59,000 bases of DNA from Liolophura sinensis. Lineage: Eukaryota > Mollusca > Polyplacophora > Chitonida > Chitonidae. Below, piece by piece: positions 13,477 through 24,880 of the stretch. The DNA lies in assembly GCF_032854445.1 (NCBI RefSeq), contig NW_027018201.1, positions 1 through 59,000 on the forward strand, written 5' to 3'. The translations under genes were made by a program, and so were the position numbers. The notes below the pieces were generated by a model that did not search any database, was not told where the DNA came from, and worked only from the letters and a program-made list of their open reading frames with translations. How positions within the stretch are numbered: the stretch's first letter is position 1; each line of letters opens with the position of its first letter.

Positions 13477-13690
13477 TAATTTATTTATTTGGTGTACTGG
13501 GGGAAACCCACGACTACCCGCAGGTTGCCAGAAGACCTCCTCATGGACGGCAAAAAGAGGAAGCCAGCCTGAGCTGGACTTGAACTCACAGCGACCGCAT
13601 CGGTTGGAAGCCCATTGCAGGGCGATGGCGTGCTGACCCCCTCGGTAACTGAGGCCCTCCTCAAACAAAAATTAAATAAGTAAGTAAAAT
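13477..13690 (-). mobile_element. SINE-like element 1 in insert A, partial
   Basis: Read on the minus strand, this 0.2-kb element has a tRNA-like B box, GAGTTCAAGTCC (plus-strand 13576-13587). Next come a body with GTCGTGGGTTTCCCCC and an AAATAAATAAATAA-type 3' end (13477-13490). It resembles a short repeat I recall as very common in mollusc genomes, whose full form has a longer body between the GTTTCCCCC part and the tail. This copy therefore looks internally or 3' shortened. The A-box region is poorly preserved. The outer edges (TTTATTTATTT and AAATAAGTAAGTAAA) also form a rough inverted repeat. Family name and completeness are uncertain. Confidence 0.7.
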
Positions 13691-13913
13691 GTAAAACGTT
13701 GTGAGGCCGATAGAAAATCATGTGTTTCTCTAACTGATTTCACTCCAATTTATTCTTTCATCCAGCGTGTTGACAGAGTCAGTGGAATTCGGATGTTTAA
13801 ATGGTTTCAAGCAACGAAGTATCATTACTTCAAGATATTAATATAACCTGAAGTCAGGCAGCTTCTAAACCTGGATCACTGTGTTTTCCTGAATCGTTGA
13901 TTAAATCAATTAA
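13691..13913. other. Unique spacer of insert A
   Basis: Single-copy-like sequence between the first SINE-like element and the 30-bp minisatellite, with no motif that I recognise. It is present in all four insert copies with almost no change. Confidence 0.6.
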
Positions 13914-14050
13914 CACCATACTGAATCTCTGTTGCACCGTAAACACCATCCTGAATCTCTGCTGCACAGTAAATACCATCCTGAAACTCTGCTACACAGT
14001 AAGCACCATCCTGAATCTCTGCTGCACAGTAAACACCGTCAGGAATTTTA
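13914..14050. repeat. 30-bp minisatellite in insert A
   Basis: Four full 30-bp units (13914-13943, 13944-13973, 13974-14003, 14004-14033) and a decayed partial unit beginning CACCGTC. The unit starts CACCATCCTGAATCTC and ends CACAGTAAA. Because 30 is a multiple of three, both strands stay open. The minus strand reads a decapeptide repeat of the form DGVYCAAEIQ and the plus strand one of the form HPESLLHSKH. Openness on both strands points to a by-product of the period rather than a gene. Confidence 0.92.
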
Positions 14051-14060
14051 CACTGACTGC

Positions 14061-14532
14061 GATCAGATAGCATTTTTCTGTATAGACATGTATGTCGCTG
14101 TGCAACTGAGTGAGTGAGTGAGTGCTTGGGGTTTAACGTCGTACTCAACAATTTTTCAGTCATATGACGACGAAGGAATCATTAGGGTGCATGCACGTGT
14201 AATGTGCCTCCTTGTTGCAGGAGGACGGATTTTCACCGCCCTTTTATTTAGTGCTGCATCACTGAGACGACTTACCGAAGGCAAGTAAGCCGCCCCGCCC
14301 GAGCCATTATACTGAAACGGGTCAACCAGTCGTTGCACTATCCCCTTCATGCTGAACGCCAAACGAGGAAGTTACAACTTCCTCTTTTAAAGTCTTAGGT
14401 GTGACTCGACCAAGGATTGATCCTGGATCTACCGGTCCCGAAGCGGACGCTCTACCAACTGTGCTATCCGGGCCGGTCTGTGCAACTGACGATCAGATAA
14501 CATTTATTTGTAAAGACATGTATGTCTCTGCG
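14061..14532. repeat. ~50-bp tandem duplication split by a SINE
   Basis: GATCAGATAGCATTT at 14061 and GATCAGATAACATTT at 14491 begin two related stretches that both continue to GACATGTATGTC. With the SINE and one target duplication (380 bp) removed, they would lie in tandem at a period of 50 bp. The SINE therefore landed inside a pre-existing short tandem duplication. Confidence 0.8.
14098..14489 (-). mobile_element. Complete tRNA-derived SINE with 12-bp TSD, insert A
   Basis: The element occupies 14110-14477 (368 bp) between identical 12-bp repeats CTGTGCAACTGA at 14098-14109 and 14478-14489. On the minus strand it starts with a tRNA-like head. The A box is TAGCACAGTTGG (plus-strand 14455-14466) and the B box GGTCGAGTCAC (14401-14411), together an internal RNA polymerase III promoter. 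A conserved body of about 280 bp follows, including CATATGACTGAAAAATTG near 14146-14165. Then come ACGACGTTAAACCCC and an (ACTC)n tail at 14110-14125. Head, body and simple-repeat tail are the standard SINE layout, and similar elements are familiar from molluscs. It encodes no protein and would depend on a LINE partner. Confidence 0.92.
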
Positions 14533-15363
14533 CCATTTACTGTACCTATGTCTTTCACTTCAGGCAAACCTTAGTCCTCCCATACATAACCCCACCTGAC
14601 AAGGCTCCTACTCAGGCTATTTTATTTCCTAGTGAAAGGAAGGCTTTAAGCATACATGTTTGTACATATAATATTAGTGGTGCGAGTTTTCAGTAATCCA
14701 CAATTAACATATAACAGACCTATCAAAACCCTCACAGAATCCAAACGAAGTCCACCGTAAGCACTCTGGAAAAAACATATTAGGAGCTCAAGTACGTCTA
14801 TATCGCATTTTTTATTTCATTTCTAACATGATGAGATCACAGAGCTGTTACATTTATCTGTCAAAACCGTTAGTTTAATAAGGTACATATTTGTCCTGAA
14901 AGAAAGAGACAAAGTTATTGATCTCATTAACGTACGTGTACCTGCCGACGAGCATCAGTTACCATTGTCAGCAAGACTAGTCCCGATATAGAAGAACCGT
15001 AGAGAAACCATCAAAGAATTGGGGTCGAATTTTCTGATCTTATTGCAGTCAGATTAATTTCACAGATATCGTATTCTACACATTTGGCCCATTGCCAGTA
15101 CGCTGCAAATAGGGGTGCGAAACAATGCATGTATTTTTCATTGAGGAATGAAGAAAATGGTTTTAAAAAAGGACAAACATAAGTTCTCTTAAATTTGCAT
15201 ACCTGTAGTTTCCGTTTTAAAAGGCTAAACAAAGGGCCACTTGACTTAAGAACATGCCTATTACAATATTACATGTAATTAACTTAAATACGATATGATG
15301 GCGTTTAGTTAAACTAAGGTGAATATACCAGAGTTTGGAAGCGATTTATTCTAAAAATAATTC
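14533..15363. other. 3' segment of insert A, no recognised gene
   Basis: AT-rich sequence without a recognised family. A 73-codon minus-strand frame (15011-15232) is preserved in A, B and A' with scattered amino-acid changes and is missing from truncated B'. A minus-strand TTCTTTCAG next to GACAAATATG (near 14890-14910) looks like a splice acceptor, but no coherent exon surrounds it. The last bases (CTAAAAATAATTC) resemble a decayed satellite monomer, so the true edge may lie up to ~13 bp earlier. Confidence 0.6.
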
Positions 15364-15745
15364 TTACAATGTTCATCTGGTAACTGAACATGCTATTATA
15401 ATGATTACAATGTTCATCCTGTAACTGAGCACGCTATTATACTGATTACAATGTTCATCTTGTAACTGGGCATACTAGTATAATGATTACAATATTAATT
15501 TTGTAACTGAGCATGCTATTATACTGATTACAATGTTCATCTTGCAACTGAACATGCTATTATAATGATTAAAATGTTCATGTTGTAACTGAACATGCTA
15601 TTATACTGATAACAATGTTCATCTTGTAACTGGGCATACTAGTATAATGATTACAATGTTCATTTTGTAACTGAATATGCTATTATATTGATTACAATGT
15701 TCATCTTGTAACTGAACGTCCTAATATAATGATTACAATGTTCAT

Positions 15746-15797
15746 CTGGTAACTGAGTGAGTGCTTGGGTTTTAACGTCGTTCTCTCTGGTAACTGA
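15746..15797 (-). mobile_element. SINE-tail fragment in satellite, copy 2
   Basis: Core 15757-15786, flanked by CTGGTAACTGA at 15746-15756 and 15787-15797. The core is identical to copy 1. The monomer before it has GAACGTCCTAATAT where copy 1 has GAACATCCTAATAT, marking the insert-adjacent lineage. Confidence 0.85.
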
Positions 15798-15842
15798 ACA
15801 TGTTATTATAATGATTACAATGTTCATCTTGTAACTGAGCAC

Positions 15843-17274
15843 ACTAGTATAATGATTACATTGTTAAATTTGTAACTGAGCATGCTATTAAACTGATTAC
15901 AATGTTCATCTTGTAATTGAGCATGCTATTATAATGATTACAATGTTTATGTTGTAACTGAACATGCTATTATACTGATAACAATGTTCATCTTGTAACT
16001 AAGCATGATATTATAATAATTACAATGTTCATTTTGTAACTGAACATGCTATTATAATGATTACAATGTTCATCTTGTAACTGAACGTCCTAATGTAATG
16101 ATTACAATGTTCATCTTGTAAGTGAACCTGTTATTATAATGATTACAATGTTCACCTTGTAAATGAAAATGCCATTACAATAATTACAATATTTATCTTG
16201 TAGCAGAACATGCTATTATATCGATTACAATCCTCACGTTTTAACTAAACGTGCTAAAATAATGATTACAATGTTTATCTTGTAACTGAAGATGCTATTA
16301 TAATAATTACAAAGGGTGTCTTGTAACTGACCATCTATTATAGTAATTACAAAAATCACCTTGTAACTGAACATGCTATTATAATGATTACAATGTTCAC
16401 CATGTCACTGAAAGTGATATTATAATAGTTTTAATGTTCATTTTGAAACTGAACACGGTATTAGGTTATTGCAATGTTCATCCTGTAACCGAATATGCTA
16501 ATATAATGATTACAATGTTCATTTTGCAACTGAACATGCTTTTTTACTGATTACAATGTTCATCTTGTAACTACATATGCTATAATAATGATTACAATAT
16601 TAATCTTGTAATGAAATATGCTAATATAATGATTGCAATATTCATTTTGTAACTGAGCATGATATTATATTGATTACAATAATGATTTTGTAACCGTTGA
16701 CGCTATTATAATGATTACAACGTTCACCTTGTAACTGAGCATGCTAATATAATGATTTAAATGTTCACCTTGGCACTGAACATTCTATTATAATGATTTC
16801 AATGTTCATTTTGTAACTGAACACGCTATTAAATTATTACAATGTTCATCCTATAACTGAACATGCTATTATAATGATTACAATGTTCATCTTGTAACTG
16901 AGCACGCTATTGTAATGATTACAATGTTCACCTTGTAACTGAGCACATTATTATAATGATTACAATGTTCATCTTGTAACTAAATATGCTATTGTAATGA
17001 TTACAATGTCCATTTTGCAACTGAGCATGCTTGTATACTGATTACAATGTTCACCTTGCAACTGATGATGTTTTTATAATGATTACAATGTTCATCTTGT
17101 AATTGAACATGCAATTATAAGGATTACAATGTTCACTTTGTAACTGAACATGCTATTACAATGATTACAATGTTAATCTTGTAACTAAAAATGCTATTAT
17201 GTCGATTCCAATCTTCATCTTGCAACTGCGCATGATATTATAATGATTACAATGATCATCTTGTAACTGAGCAT
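15843..17274. repeat. Long HOR in S2, copy 1 (35 monomers)
   Basis: Matches the following unit at 17275 onward with an offset of 1432 bp (TTGTTAAATT at 15861 versus 17293). The S4 equivalent has an offset of 1678 bp, so this copy has lost exactly 246 bp, six monomers, in two steps of three. Confidence 0.8.
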
Positions 17275-18930
17275 ACTAGTATAATGATTACATTGTTAAA
17301 TTTGTAACTGAGCATGCTATTGTACTGATTACAATGTTCATCTTGTAATTGAGCATGCTATTATAATGATTACAATGTTTATGTTGTAACTGAACATGCT
17401 ATTATACTGAAAACAATGTTCATCTTGTAACTAAGCATGATATTATAATAATTACAATGTTCATTTTGTAACTGAACATGCTATTATAATGATTACAATG
17501 TTCATCTTGTAACTGAACGTCCTAATATAATGATTACAATGTTCATCTTGTAAGTGAACATGTTATTATAATGATTACAATGTTCACCTTGTAAATGAAA
17601 ATGCCATTACAATAATTACAATATTTATCTTGTAGCAGAACATGCTATTATATCGATTACAATCCTCACGTTTTAACTAAACGTGCTAAAATAATGATTA
17701 CAATGTTTATCTTGTAACTGAAGATGCTATTATAATAATTACAAAGGGTGTCTTGTAACTGACCATGCTATTATAGTAATTACAAAAATCACCTTGTAAC
17801 TGAACATGCTATTATAATGATTACAATGTTCACCATGTCAATGAAAGTGATATTATAATAGTTTTAATGTTCATTTTGTAACTGAACACGGTATTAGGTT
17901 ATTGCAATGTTCATCCTGTAACAGAATATGCTATTATAATGATTACAATGTTCATCTTGTAACTGAGCATGCTATAACAATGATTACAATGTTCATCTTG
18001 TAACTGACCATGCTGTTTTTATGATTACAATGTTTCTCTTGTAACTGAACATGCTAATATAATGATTACAATGTTCATTTTGCAACTGAACATGCTTTTT
18101 ACTGATTACAATGTTCATTTTGTAACTACATATGCTATAATAATGATTACAATGTTCATCTTGTAATGAAATATGCTAATATAATGATTGCAATATTCAT
18201 TTTGTAACTGAGCATGATATTATATTGATTACAATAATGATTTTGTAACCGTTGACGCTATTATAATGATTACAATGTTCACCTTGTAACTGAGCATGCT
18301 AATATAATGATTTAAATGTTCACCTTGTCACTGAACGTGCTATTATAATAATTTTAATGTTCATTTTGTAACTGAACACGGTATTAGGTTATTATAATGT
18401 TCATCTTGTAACTGAATATGCTATTATAATGATTGCAATGTTCATCTTGGCACTAAACATTCTATTATAATGATTTCAATGTTCATTTTGTAACTGAACA
18501 CGCTATTAAATTATTACAATGTTCATCCTGTAACTGAACATGCTATTATAATGATTACAATGTTCATCTTGTAACTGAGCACGCTATTGTAATGATTACA
18601 ATGTTCACCTTGTAACTGAGCACATTATTATAATGATTACAATGTTCATCTTGTAACTAAATATGCTATTGTAATGATTACAATGTCCATTTTGCAACTG
18701 AGCATGCTTGTATACTGATTACAATGTTCACCTTGCAACTGATGATGTTTTTATAATGATTACAATGTTCATCTTGTAATTGAACATGCAATTATAAGGA
18801 TTACAATGTTCACTTTGTAACTGAACATGCTATTACAATGATTACAATGTTAATCTTGTAACTGAAAATGATATTATAATGATAACAATCTTCATCTTGC
18901 AACTGCGCATGATATTATAATGATTACAAT
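17275..18930. repeat. Long HOR in S2, copy 2 (~41 monomers)
   Basis: Second copy of the 15843-17274 HOR without the two three-monomer losses. It begins after the SINE-tail position, so the fragment itself is not duplicated here. The 3' edge is approximate. Confidence 0.75.
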
Positions 18931-21009
18931 GTTCATCTTGTAATTGAACGTGCTAATATAATGAATACAATGTTCATTTTGTAACTGATGATGTTATTAT
19001 AATGATTACAATATTCATCTTGTAACTGAATATGCTAATGTAATGATTACAATGTCCATTTTGCAACTGAGCATGCTTTTATACTGATTACAATGTCCAC
19101 CTTGTAACTGAACATTCTATTATAATGATTTCAATGTTCATCTTGTAACTACATATGCTATAATAATGATTACAATGTTCATCTTGTAATGAAATATGCT
19201 AATATAATGATTGCAATATTCATTTTGTAACTGAGCATGCTATTATATTGATTACAATGATGATTTTGTAACCGTTGACGCTATTATAATGATTACAATG
19301 TTTACTTTGTAACTGAACATGTTATTACAATGATTACAATGTTCATCATGTAACTGAACATGCTATTATGTCGATTACAATTTTCATCTTGTAACTGAAA
19401 ATGATATTATAATGATTACAATGTTTATCTTGCAACTGAGCATGCTATTATAATGATTATAATGTTCACTTCGTAACTGAACTTGCTATTTTAACTTTTA
19501 CAATGTTCACCTTGTAACTGAGCATGCTATTATAATAATTTTAATGATCATTTTGTCACTGAACGTGCTATTTTAATAATTTTAATGTTCATTTTGTAAA
19601 TGAACACGGTATTAGGTTATTATAATGTTCATCTTGTAACTGAATATGCTATTATAATGATTACAATGTTCATCTTGCCACTGAACATTCTATTATAATG
19701 ATTTCAATGTTCATTTTGTAACTGAACACGCTATTAAATTATTACAATGTTAATCTAGTAACTGAACATGCTATTTTAACTATTACAATGTTCATCTTGT
19801 AACTGGGCATGTTTTTATAATGATTACAATGTTCACCTTGTAACTGAACATGCTATTATAATGATTACAATGTTTATCTTGTAACTGAATATTCTATTAT
19901 GATTACAATTTTCATCTTGTAACTGAGCTTTCTATTATAATGATTACAATGTTTACCTTGTAACTGAGCGTGCTAATATAATGATTACAATGTTCACCTT
20001 GTAACTGAGCATGCTAATATAATGATTACAATGTTTATCTTGTAACTGAGCATGCTATTATAAAACACGTGTCTCTTTAACTGGATTTAGTCTATTTCAG
20101 CTGAGGGGAAAAATGAAAGATTTAGTCTGGATAATGTGTGGGGATAAGATGAGCTTTTTAGCGTGTATTTGGTCCAAACTGCATCTTTGTACCGTTGATC
20201 GTTGAGAAGAAATAGAAGGCATTTCTCAATATTGGCACTTAAAAGATGGTGCCAGCTAGGAAATCAGCTCTAACCCCAGTGTTCCATGTGGGATTACAGA
20301 GAACACTTGGTCCCGCAGCTTTTATGATCGTTTCTCTTTTCAGTCATTATAGCAAGGTTTCTCAACAATCGACAAAAATAAATGAAAATAAATCAGCAGA
20401 GAACTATCTGCAATCCGTGGTATCCCGTGCCTTGACAGGTGTAAGGCAACCTGATTTTTAAGTAACACCTCGCAGTGATTGCTTTCAACCTTTGAATCTT
20501 TCTTTCATACTTGCATTACAATGTGACGTCAAACCCAATCATCCAGTCATTCGGTGATTACTGTTACACAACAATTGAATCAAACCTTTCAGGTGTCATT
20601 TCAAGAGATCTAAAACGCTATCTAGTTAGCAACAAAGGCTTCAAAGGCTTAATTTGTGCTCTTGTGTACACAGTGCTTATTAGTACACGGACCCTGTCTG
20701 TGGAATTTTGTGTATATGTCGTCATACACTCAGTTATACTGTGGACTTTCCCTCTTGTAAATATTGCCTCTGTGCATTTTTCAGCATTGTGTAAGTACTT
20801 TAGTATTTGTATAGATATTGCTATCATTTCTTGTTAAACTTAAGTATTTTAGCTCTTGTAAAAGTCTTGTTATCTGTTCCTGTTAAATGTAATAAATTGT
20901 TAAAAAAAAAATCTGCTGGTTTTGGTTACTTTTTTGTGCGGCTAAACTGTCGTGTATTTCGAACAAGCCATCTCTTTATAATACAGACAGTTTTGGGTCG
21001 TAACATTAT

Positions 21010-21223
21010 TTATTTATTTATTTGGTGTACTGGGGGAAACCCACGACTACCCGCAGGTTGCCAGAAGACCTCCTCATGGACGGCAAAAAGAGGAAGCCAG
21101 CCTGAGCTGGACTTGAACTCACAGCGACCGCATCGGTTGGAAGCCCATTGCAGGGCGATGGCGTGCTGACCCCCTCGATAACTGAGGCCCTCCTCAAACA
21201 AAAATTAAATAAGTAAGTAAAAT
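21010..21223 (-). mobile_element. SINE-like element 1 in insert B, partial
   Basis: Paralogue of 13477-13690 with the same edges and B box. The tail end is a purer TTTATTTATTTATTT run than in A. Confidence 0.7.
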
Positions 21224-21446
21224 GTAAAACGTTGTGAGGCCGATAGAAAATCATGTGTTTCTCTAACTGATTTCACTCCAATTTATTCTTTCATCCAGCG
21301 TGTTGACAGAGTCAGTGGAATTCGGATGTTTAAATGGTTTCAAGCAACGAAGTATCATTACTTCAAGATATTAATATAACCTGAAGTCAGGCAGCTTCTA
21401 AACCTGGATCACTGTGTTTTCCTGAATCGTTGATTAAATCAATTAA

Positions 21447-21583
21447 CACCATACTGAATCTCTGTTGCACCGTAAACACCATCCTGAATCTCTGCTGCAC
21501 AGTAAATACCATCCTGAAACACTGCTACACAGTAAGCACCATCCTGAATCTCTGCTGCACAGTAAACACCGTCAGGAATTTTA
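21447..21583. repeat. 30-bp minisatellite in insert B
   Basis: Same four units plus a partial as in insert A. The third unit has ACACTGC instead of ACTCTGC, a change private to this copy. Confidence 0.92.
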
Positions 21584-21630
21584 CACTGACTGCGATCAGA
21601 TAGCATTTTTCTGTATAGACATGTATGTCG

Positions 21631-22019
21631 CTGTGCAACTGAGTGAGTGAGTGAGTGCTTGGGGTTTAACGTCGTACTCAACAATTTTTCAGTCATATGA
21701 CGACGAAGGAATCATTAGGGTGCATGCACGTGTAATGTGCCTCCTTGTTGCAGGACGGATTTTCACCGCTCTTTTATTTAGTGCTGCATCACTGAGACGA
21801 CTTACCGAAGGCAAGTAAGCCGCCCCGCTCGAGCCATTATACTGAAACGGGTCAGCCAGTCGTTGCACTATCCCCTTCATGCTGAACGCCAAACGAGGAA
21901 GTTACAACTTCCTCTTTTAAAGTCTTAGGTGTGACTCGACCAAGGATTGATCCTGGATCTACCGGTCCCGAAGCGGACGCTCTACCAACTGTGCTATCCG
22001 GGCCGGTCTGTGCAACTGA
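21631..22019 (-). mobile_element. Complete tRNA-derived SINE with TSD, insert B
   Basis: Element at 21643-22007 (365 bp) between CTGTGCAACTGA at 21631-21642 and 22008-22019. It is 3 bp shorter than in A because GCAGGAGGACGG became GCAGGACGG near 21750. This deletion is shared with B' and is a clean lineage marker. A and B boxes are intact. Confidence 0.92.
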
Positions 22020-23275
22020 CGATCAGATAACATTTATCTGTAAAGACATGTATGTCTCTGCGCCATTTACTGTACCTATGTCTTTCACTTCAGGCAAACC
22101 TTAGTCCTCCCATACATAACCCCACCTGACAAGGCTCCTACTCAGGCTATTTTATTTCCTAGTGAAAGGAAGGCTTTAAGCATACATGTTTGTACATATA
22201 ATATTAGTGGTGCGAGTTTTCAGTAATCCACAATTAACATATAACAGACCTATCAAAACCCTCACAGAATCCAAACGAAGTCCACCGTAAGCACTCTGGA
22301 AAAAACATATTAGGAGCTCAAGTACGTCTATATCGCATTTTTTATTTCATTTCTAACATGATGAGATCACAGAGCTGTTACATTTATCTGTCAAAACCGT
22401 TAGTTTAATAAGGTACATATTTGTCCTGAAAGAAAGAGACAAAGTTATTGATCTCATTAACGTACGTGTACCTGCCGACGAGCATCAGTTACCATTGTCA
22501 GCAAGACTAGTCCCGATATAGAAGAACCGTAGAGAAACCATCAAAGAATTGGGGTCGAATTTTCTGATCTTATTGCAGTCAGATTAATTTCACAGATATC
22601 GTATTCTACACATTTGGCCCATTGCCAGTACGCTGCAAATAGGGGTGCGAAACAATGCATGTATTTTTCATTGAGGAATGAAGAAAATGGTTTTAAAAAA
22701 GGACAAACATAAGTTCTCTTAAATGTGCATACCTGTATTTTCCGTTTTAAAAGGCTAAACAAAGGGCCACGTGACTTAAGAACATGCCTATTACAATATT
22801 ACATGTAATTAACTTAAATACGATATGATGGCGTTTAGTTAAACTAAGGTGAATATACCAGAGTTTGGAAGCGATTTATTCTAAAAATAATTCTTACAAT
22901 GTTCATCTGGTAACTGAACATGCTATTATAATGATTACAATGTTCATCTTGTAACTGAGCACGCTATTATACTGATTACAATGTTCATCTTGTAACTGGG
23001 CATACTAGTATAATGATTACAATATTAATTTTGTAACTGAGCATGCTATTATACTGATTACAATGTTCATCTTGTAACTGAACATGCTATTATAATGATT
23101 ACAATGTTCATGTTGTAACTGAACATGCTATTATACTGATAACAATGTTCATCTTGTAACTGGGCATACTAGTATAATGATTACAATGTTCATTTTGTAA
23201 CTGAATATGCTATTATATTGATTACAATGTTCATCTTGTAACTGAACGTCCTAATATAATGATTACAATGTTCAT

Positions 23276-23327
23276 CTGGTAACTGAGTGAGTGCTTGGGT
23301 TTTAACGTCGTTCTCTCTGGTAACTGA
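23276..23327 (-). mobile_element. SINE-tail fragment in satellite, copy 3
   Basis: Core 23287-23316 between CTGGTAACTGA at 23276-23286 and 23317-23327. It lies 7530 bp from copy 2, about the A-to-B spacing, so it was duplicated together with the insert. Confidence 0.85.
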
Positions 23328-24880
23328 ACATGTTATAATAATGATTACAATGTTCATCTTGTAACTGAGCATACTAGTATAATGATTACATTGTTAAATT
23401 TGTAACTGAGCATGCTATTATACTGATTACAATGATCATCTTGTAATTGAGCATGCTATTATAATGATTACAATGTTTATGTTGTAACTGAACATGCTAT
23501 TATACTGATAACAATGTTCATCTTGTAACTAAGCATGATATTATAATAATTACAATGTTCATTTTGTAACTGAACATGCTATTATAATGATTACAATGTT
23601 CATCTTGTAACTGAACGTCCTAATATAATGATTACAATGTTCATCTTGTAAGTGAACATGTTATTATAATGATTACAATGTTCACCTTGTAAATGAAAAT
23701 GCCATTACAATAATTACAATATTTATCTTGTAGCAGAACATGCTAATATATCGATTACAATCCTCACGTTTTAACTAAACGTGCTAAAATAATGATTACA
23801 ATGTTTATCTTGTAACTGAAGATGCTATTATAATAATTACAAAGGGTGTCTTGTAACTGACCATGCTATTATAGTAATTACAAAAATTACCTTGTAACTG
23901 AACATGCTATTATAATGATTACAATGTTCACCATGTCACTGAAAGTGATATTATAATAGTTTTAATGTTCATTTTGTAACTGAACACGGTATTAGGTTAT
24001 TGCAATGTTCATCCTGTAACCGAATATGCTATTATAATGATTACAATGTTCATCTTGTAACTGAGCATGCTATTACAATGATTACAATGTTCATCTTGTA
24101 ACTGACCATGCTGTTATTATGTCGATTACAATGTTTATCTTGTAACTGAACAGGTTAATATAATGATTACAATGTTCATTTTGCAACTGAACATGCTTTT
24201 TTACTGATTACAATGTTCATCTTGTAACTACATATGCTATAATAACGATTACAATGTTCATCTTGTAATGAAATATGCTAATATAATGATTGCAATATTC
24301 ATTTTGTAACTGAGCATGATATTATAGTAATTACAAAAATGATTTTGTAACCGTTGACGCTATTATAATGATTACAATGTTCACCTTGTAACTGAGCATG
24401 CTAATATAATGATTTAAATGTTCACCTTGTCACTGAACGTGCTATTATAATAATTTTAATGTTCATTTTGTAACTGAACACGGTATTAGGTTATTATAAA
24501 GTTCATCTTGTAACTGAATATGCTATTATAATGATTGCAATGTTCATCTTGGCACTGAACATTCTATTATAATGATTTCAATGTTCATTTTGTAACTAAA
24601 CACGCTATTAAATTATTACAATGTTCATCCTGTAACTGAACATGCTATTATAATGATTACAATGTTCATCTTGTAACTGAGCACGCTATTGTAATGATTA
24701 CAATGTTCACCTTGTAACTGAGCACATTATTATATTGATTACAATGTTCATCTTGTAACTAAATGTGCTATTGTAATGATTACAATGTCCATTTTGCAAC
24801 TGAGCATGCTTGTATACTGATTACAATGTTCACCTTGCAACTGATGATGTTTTTATAATGATTACAATGTTCATCTTGTA

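Larger units (their letters stand above)
12531..15363. other. Non-satellite insert A (2.83 kb, complete)
   Basis: The 41-bp array stops after CTATTATAA and resumes at TTACAATG (15364) with the array phase nearly continuous, so a single block seems to sit inside one monomer. In order it holds a 5' segment without recognised features, a minus-strand SINE-like element (13477-13690), a short unique spacer, a 30-bp minisatellite (13914-14050), a complete minus-strand SINE with target duplications (14098-14489), and an 831-bp 3' segment. I see no terminal inverted repeats and no clear target duplication at the outer ends. The edges match in the other copies, so capture happened once, before amplification. 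Type-A variants are ACACGAGTCT at the start, GTGGTAATAAG near 12605, and GAGGAGGACGG-like sequence in the SINE. Confidence 0.93.
15364..20063. repeat. Satellite block S2, 41-bp monomer array
   Basis: 4700 bp of the 41-bp satellite between inserts A and B. The first monomer has the CTGG variant (15377), as in S3 and S4. The block includes one SINE-tail fragment (15746-15797) and two copies of a long HOR (15843-17274 and 17275 to about 18930). It ends with the same edge motif as S1, including ACTGAGCTTTCTATT and GAGCGTGCTAATATAATG monomers before CTATTATAA. S4 has the same monomer order but is about 248 bp longer, because S2 lacks two groups of three monomers near 16500 and 16770. Confidence 0.97.
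20064..22893. other. Non-satellite insert B (2.83 kb, complete)
   Basis: Same content and order as insert A at an offset of 7533 bp (7530 after a 3-bp deletion in the SINE). Type-B variants are ACACGTGTCT at the start, GTGGGGATAAG near 20139, GAGCTTTTTAGCG near 20151, AAAAATAAATG near 20374, a run of A replacing the second AATAAA near 20900, and the SINE deletion. The 71- and 108-codon frames are present (20246-20461, 20511-20837). A unique CTGAAACACTGC in the minisatellite separates it from B'. No gene is recognised. Confidence 0.93.

Noticed and set aside
12713-13636. Plus-strand frames of 71, 108 and 120 codons in each insert
   Set aside because: No recognised domain, and differences between copies are not biased to silent changes. 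The 120-codon frame runs into the SINE-like element and its middle is out of register between A and B types.
13477-13690. SINE-like element 1 as an inverted-repeat MITE
   Set aside because: The TTTATTTATTT and AAATAAGTAAGTAAA edges are simple A/T runs and could pair by chance. The clear B box favours a tRNA-derived SINE, though I cannot exclude the alternative.
14398-14477. A functional tRNA gene on the minus strand
   Set aside because: A and B boxes are present, but the cloverleaf is decayed, and the sequence continues into a SINE body and tail bounded by target duplications.
12531-15363. The 2.8-kb segment as an LTR element, TIR transposon or Helitron
   Set aside because: The ends (AACACGAGTC and TAAAAATAATTC) are neither direct nor inverted repeats, show no Helitron CTRR terminus with hairpin, and there is no transposase or reverse transcriptase frame.
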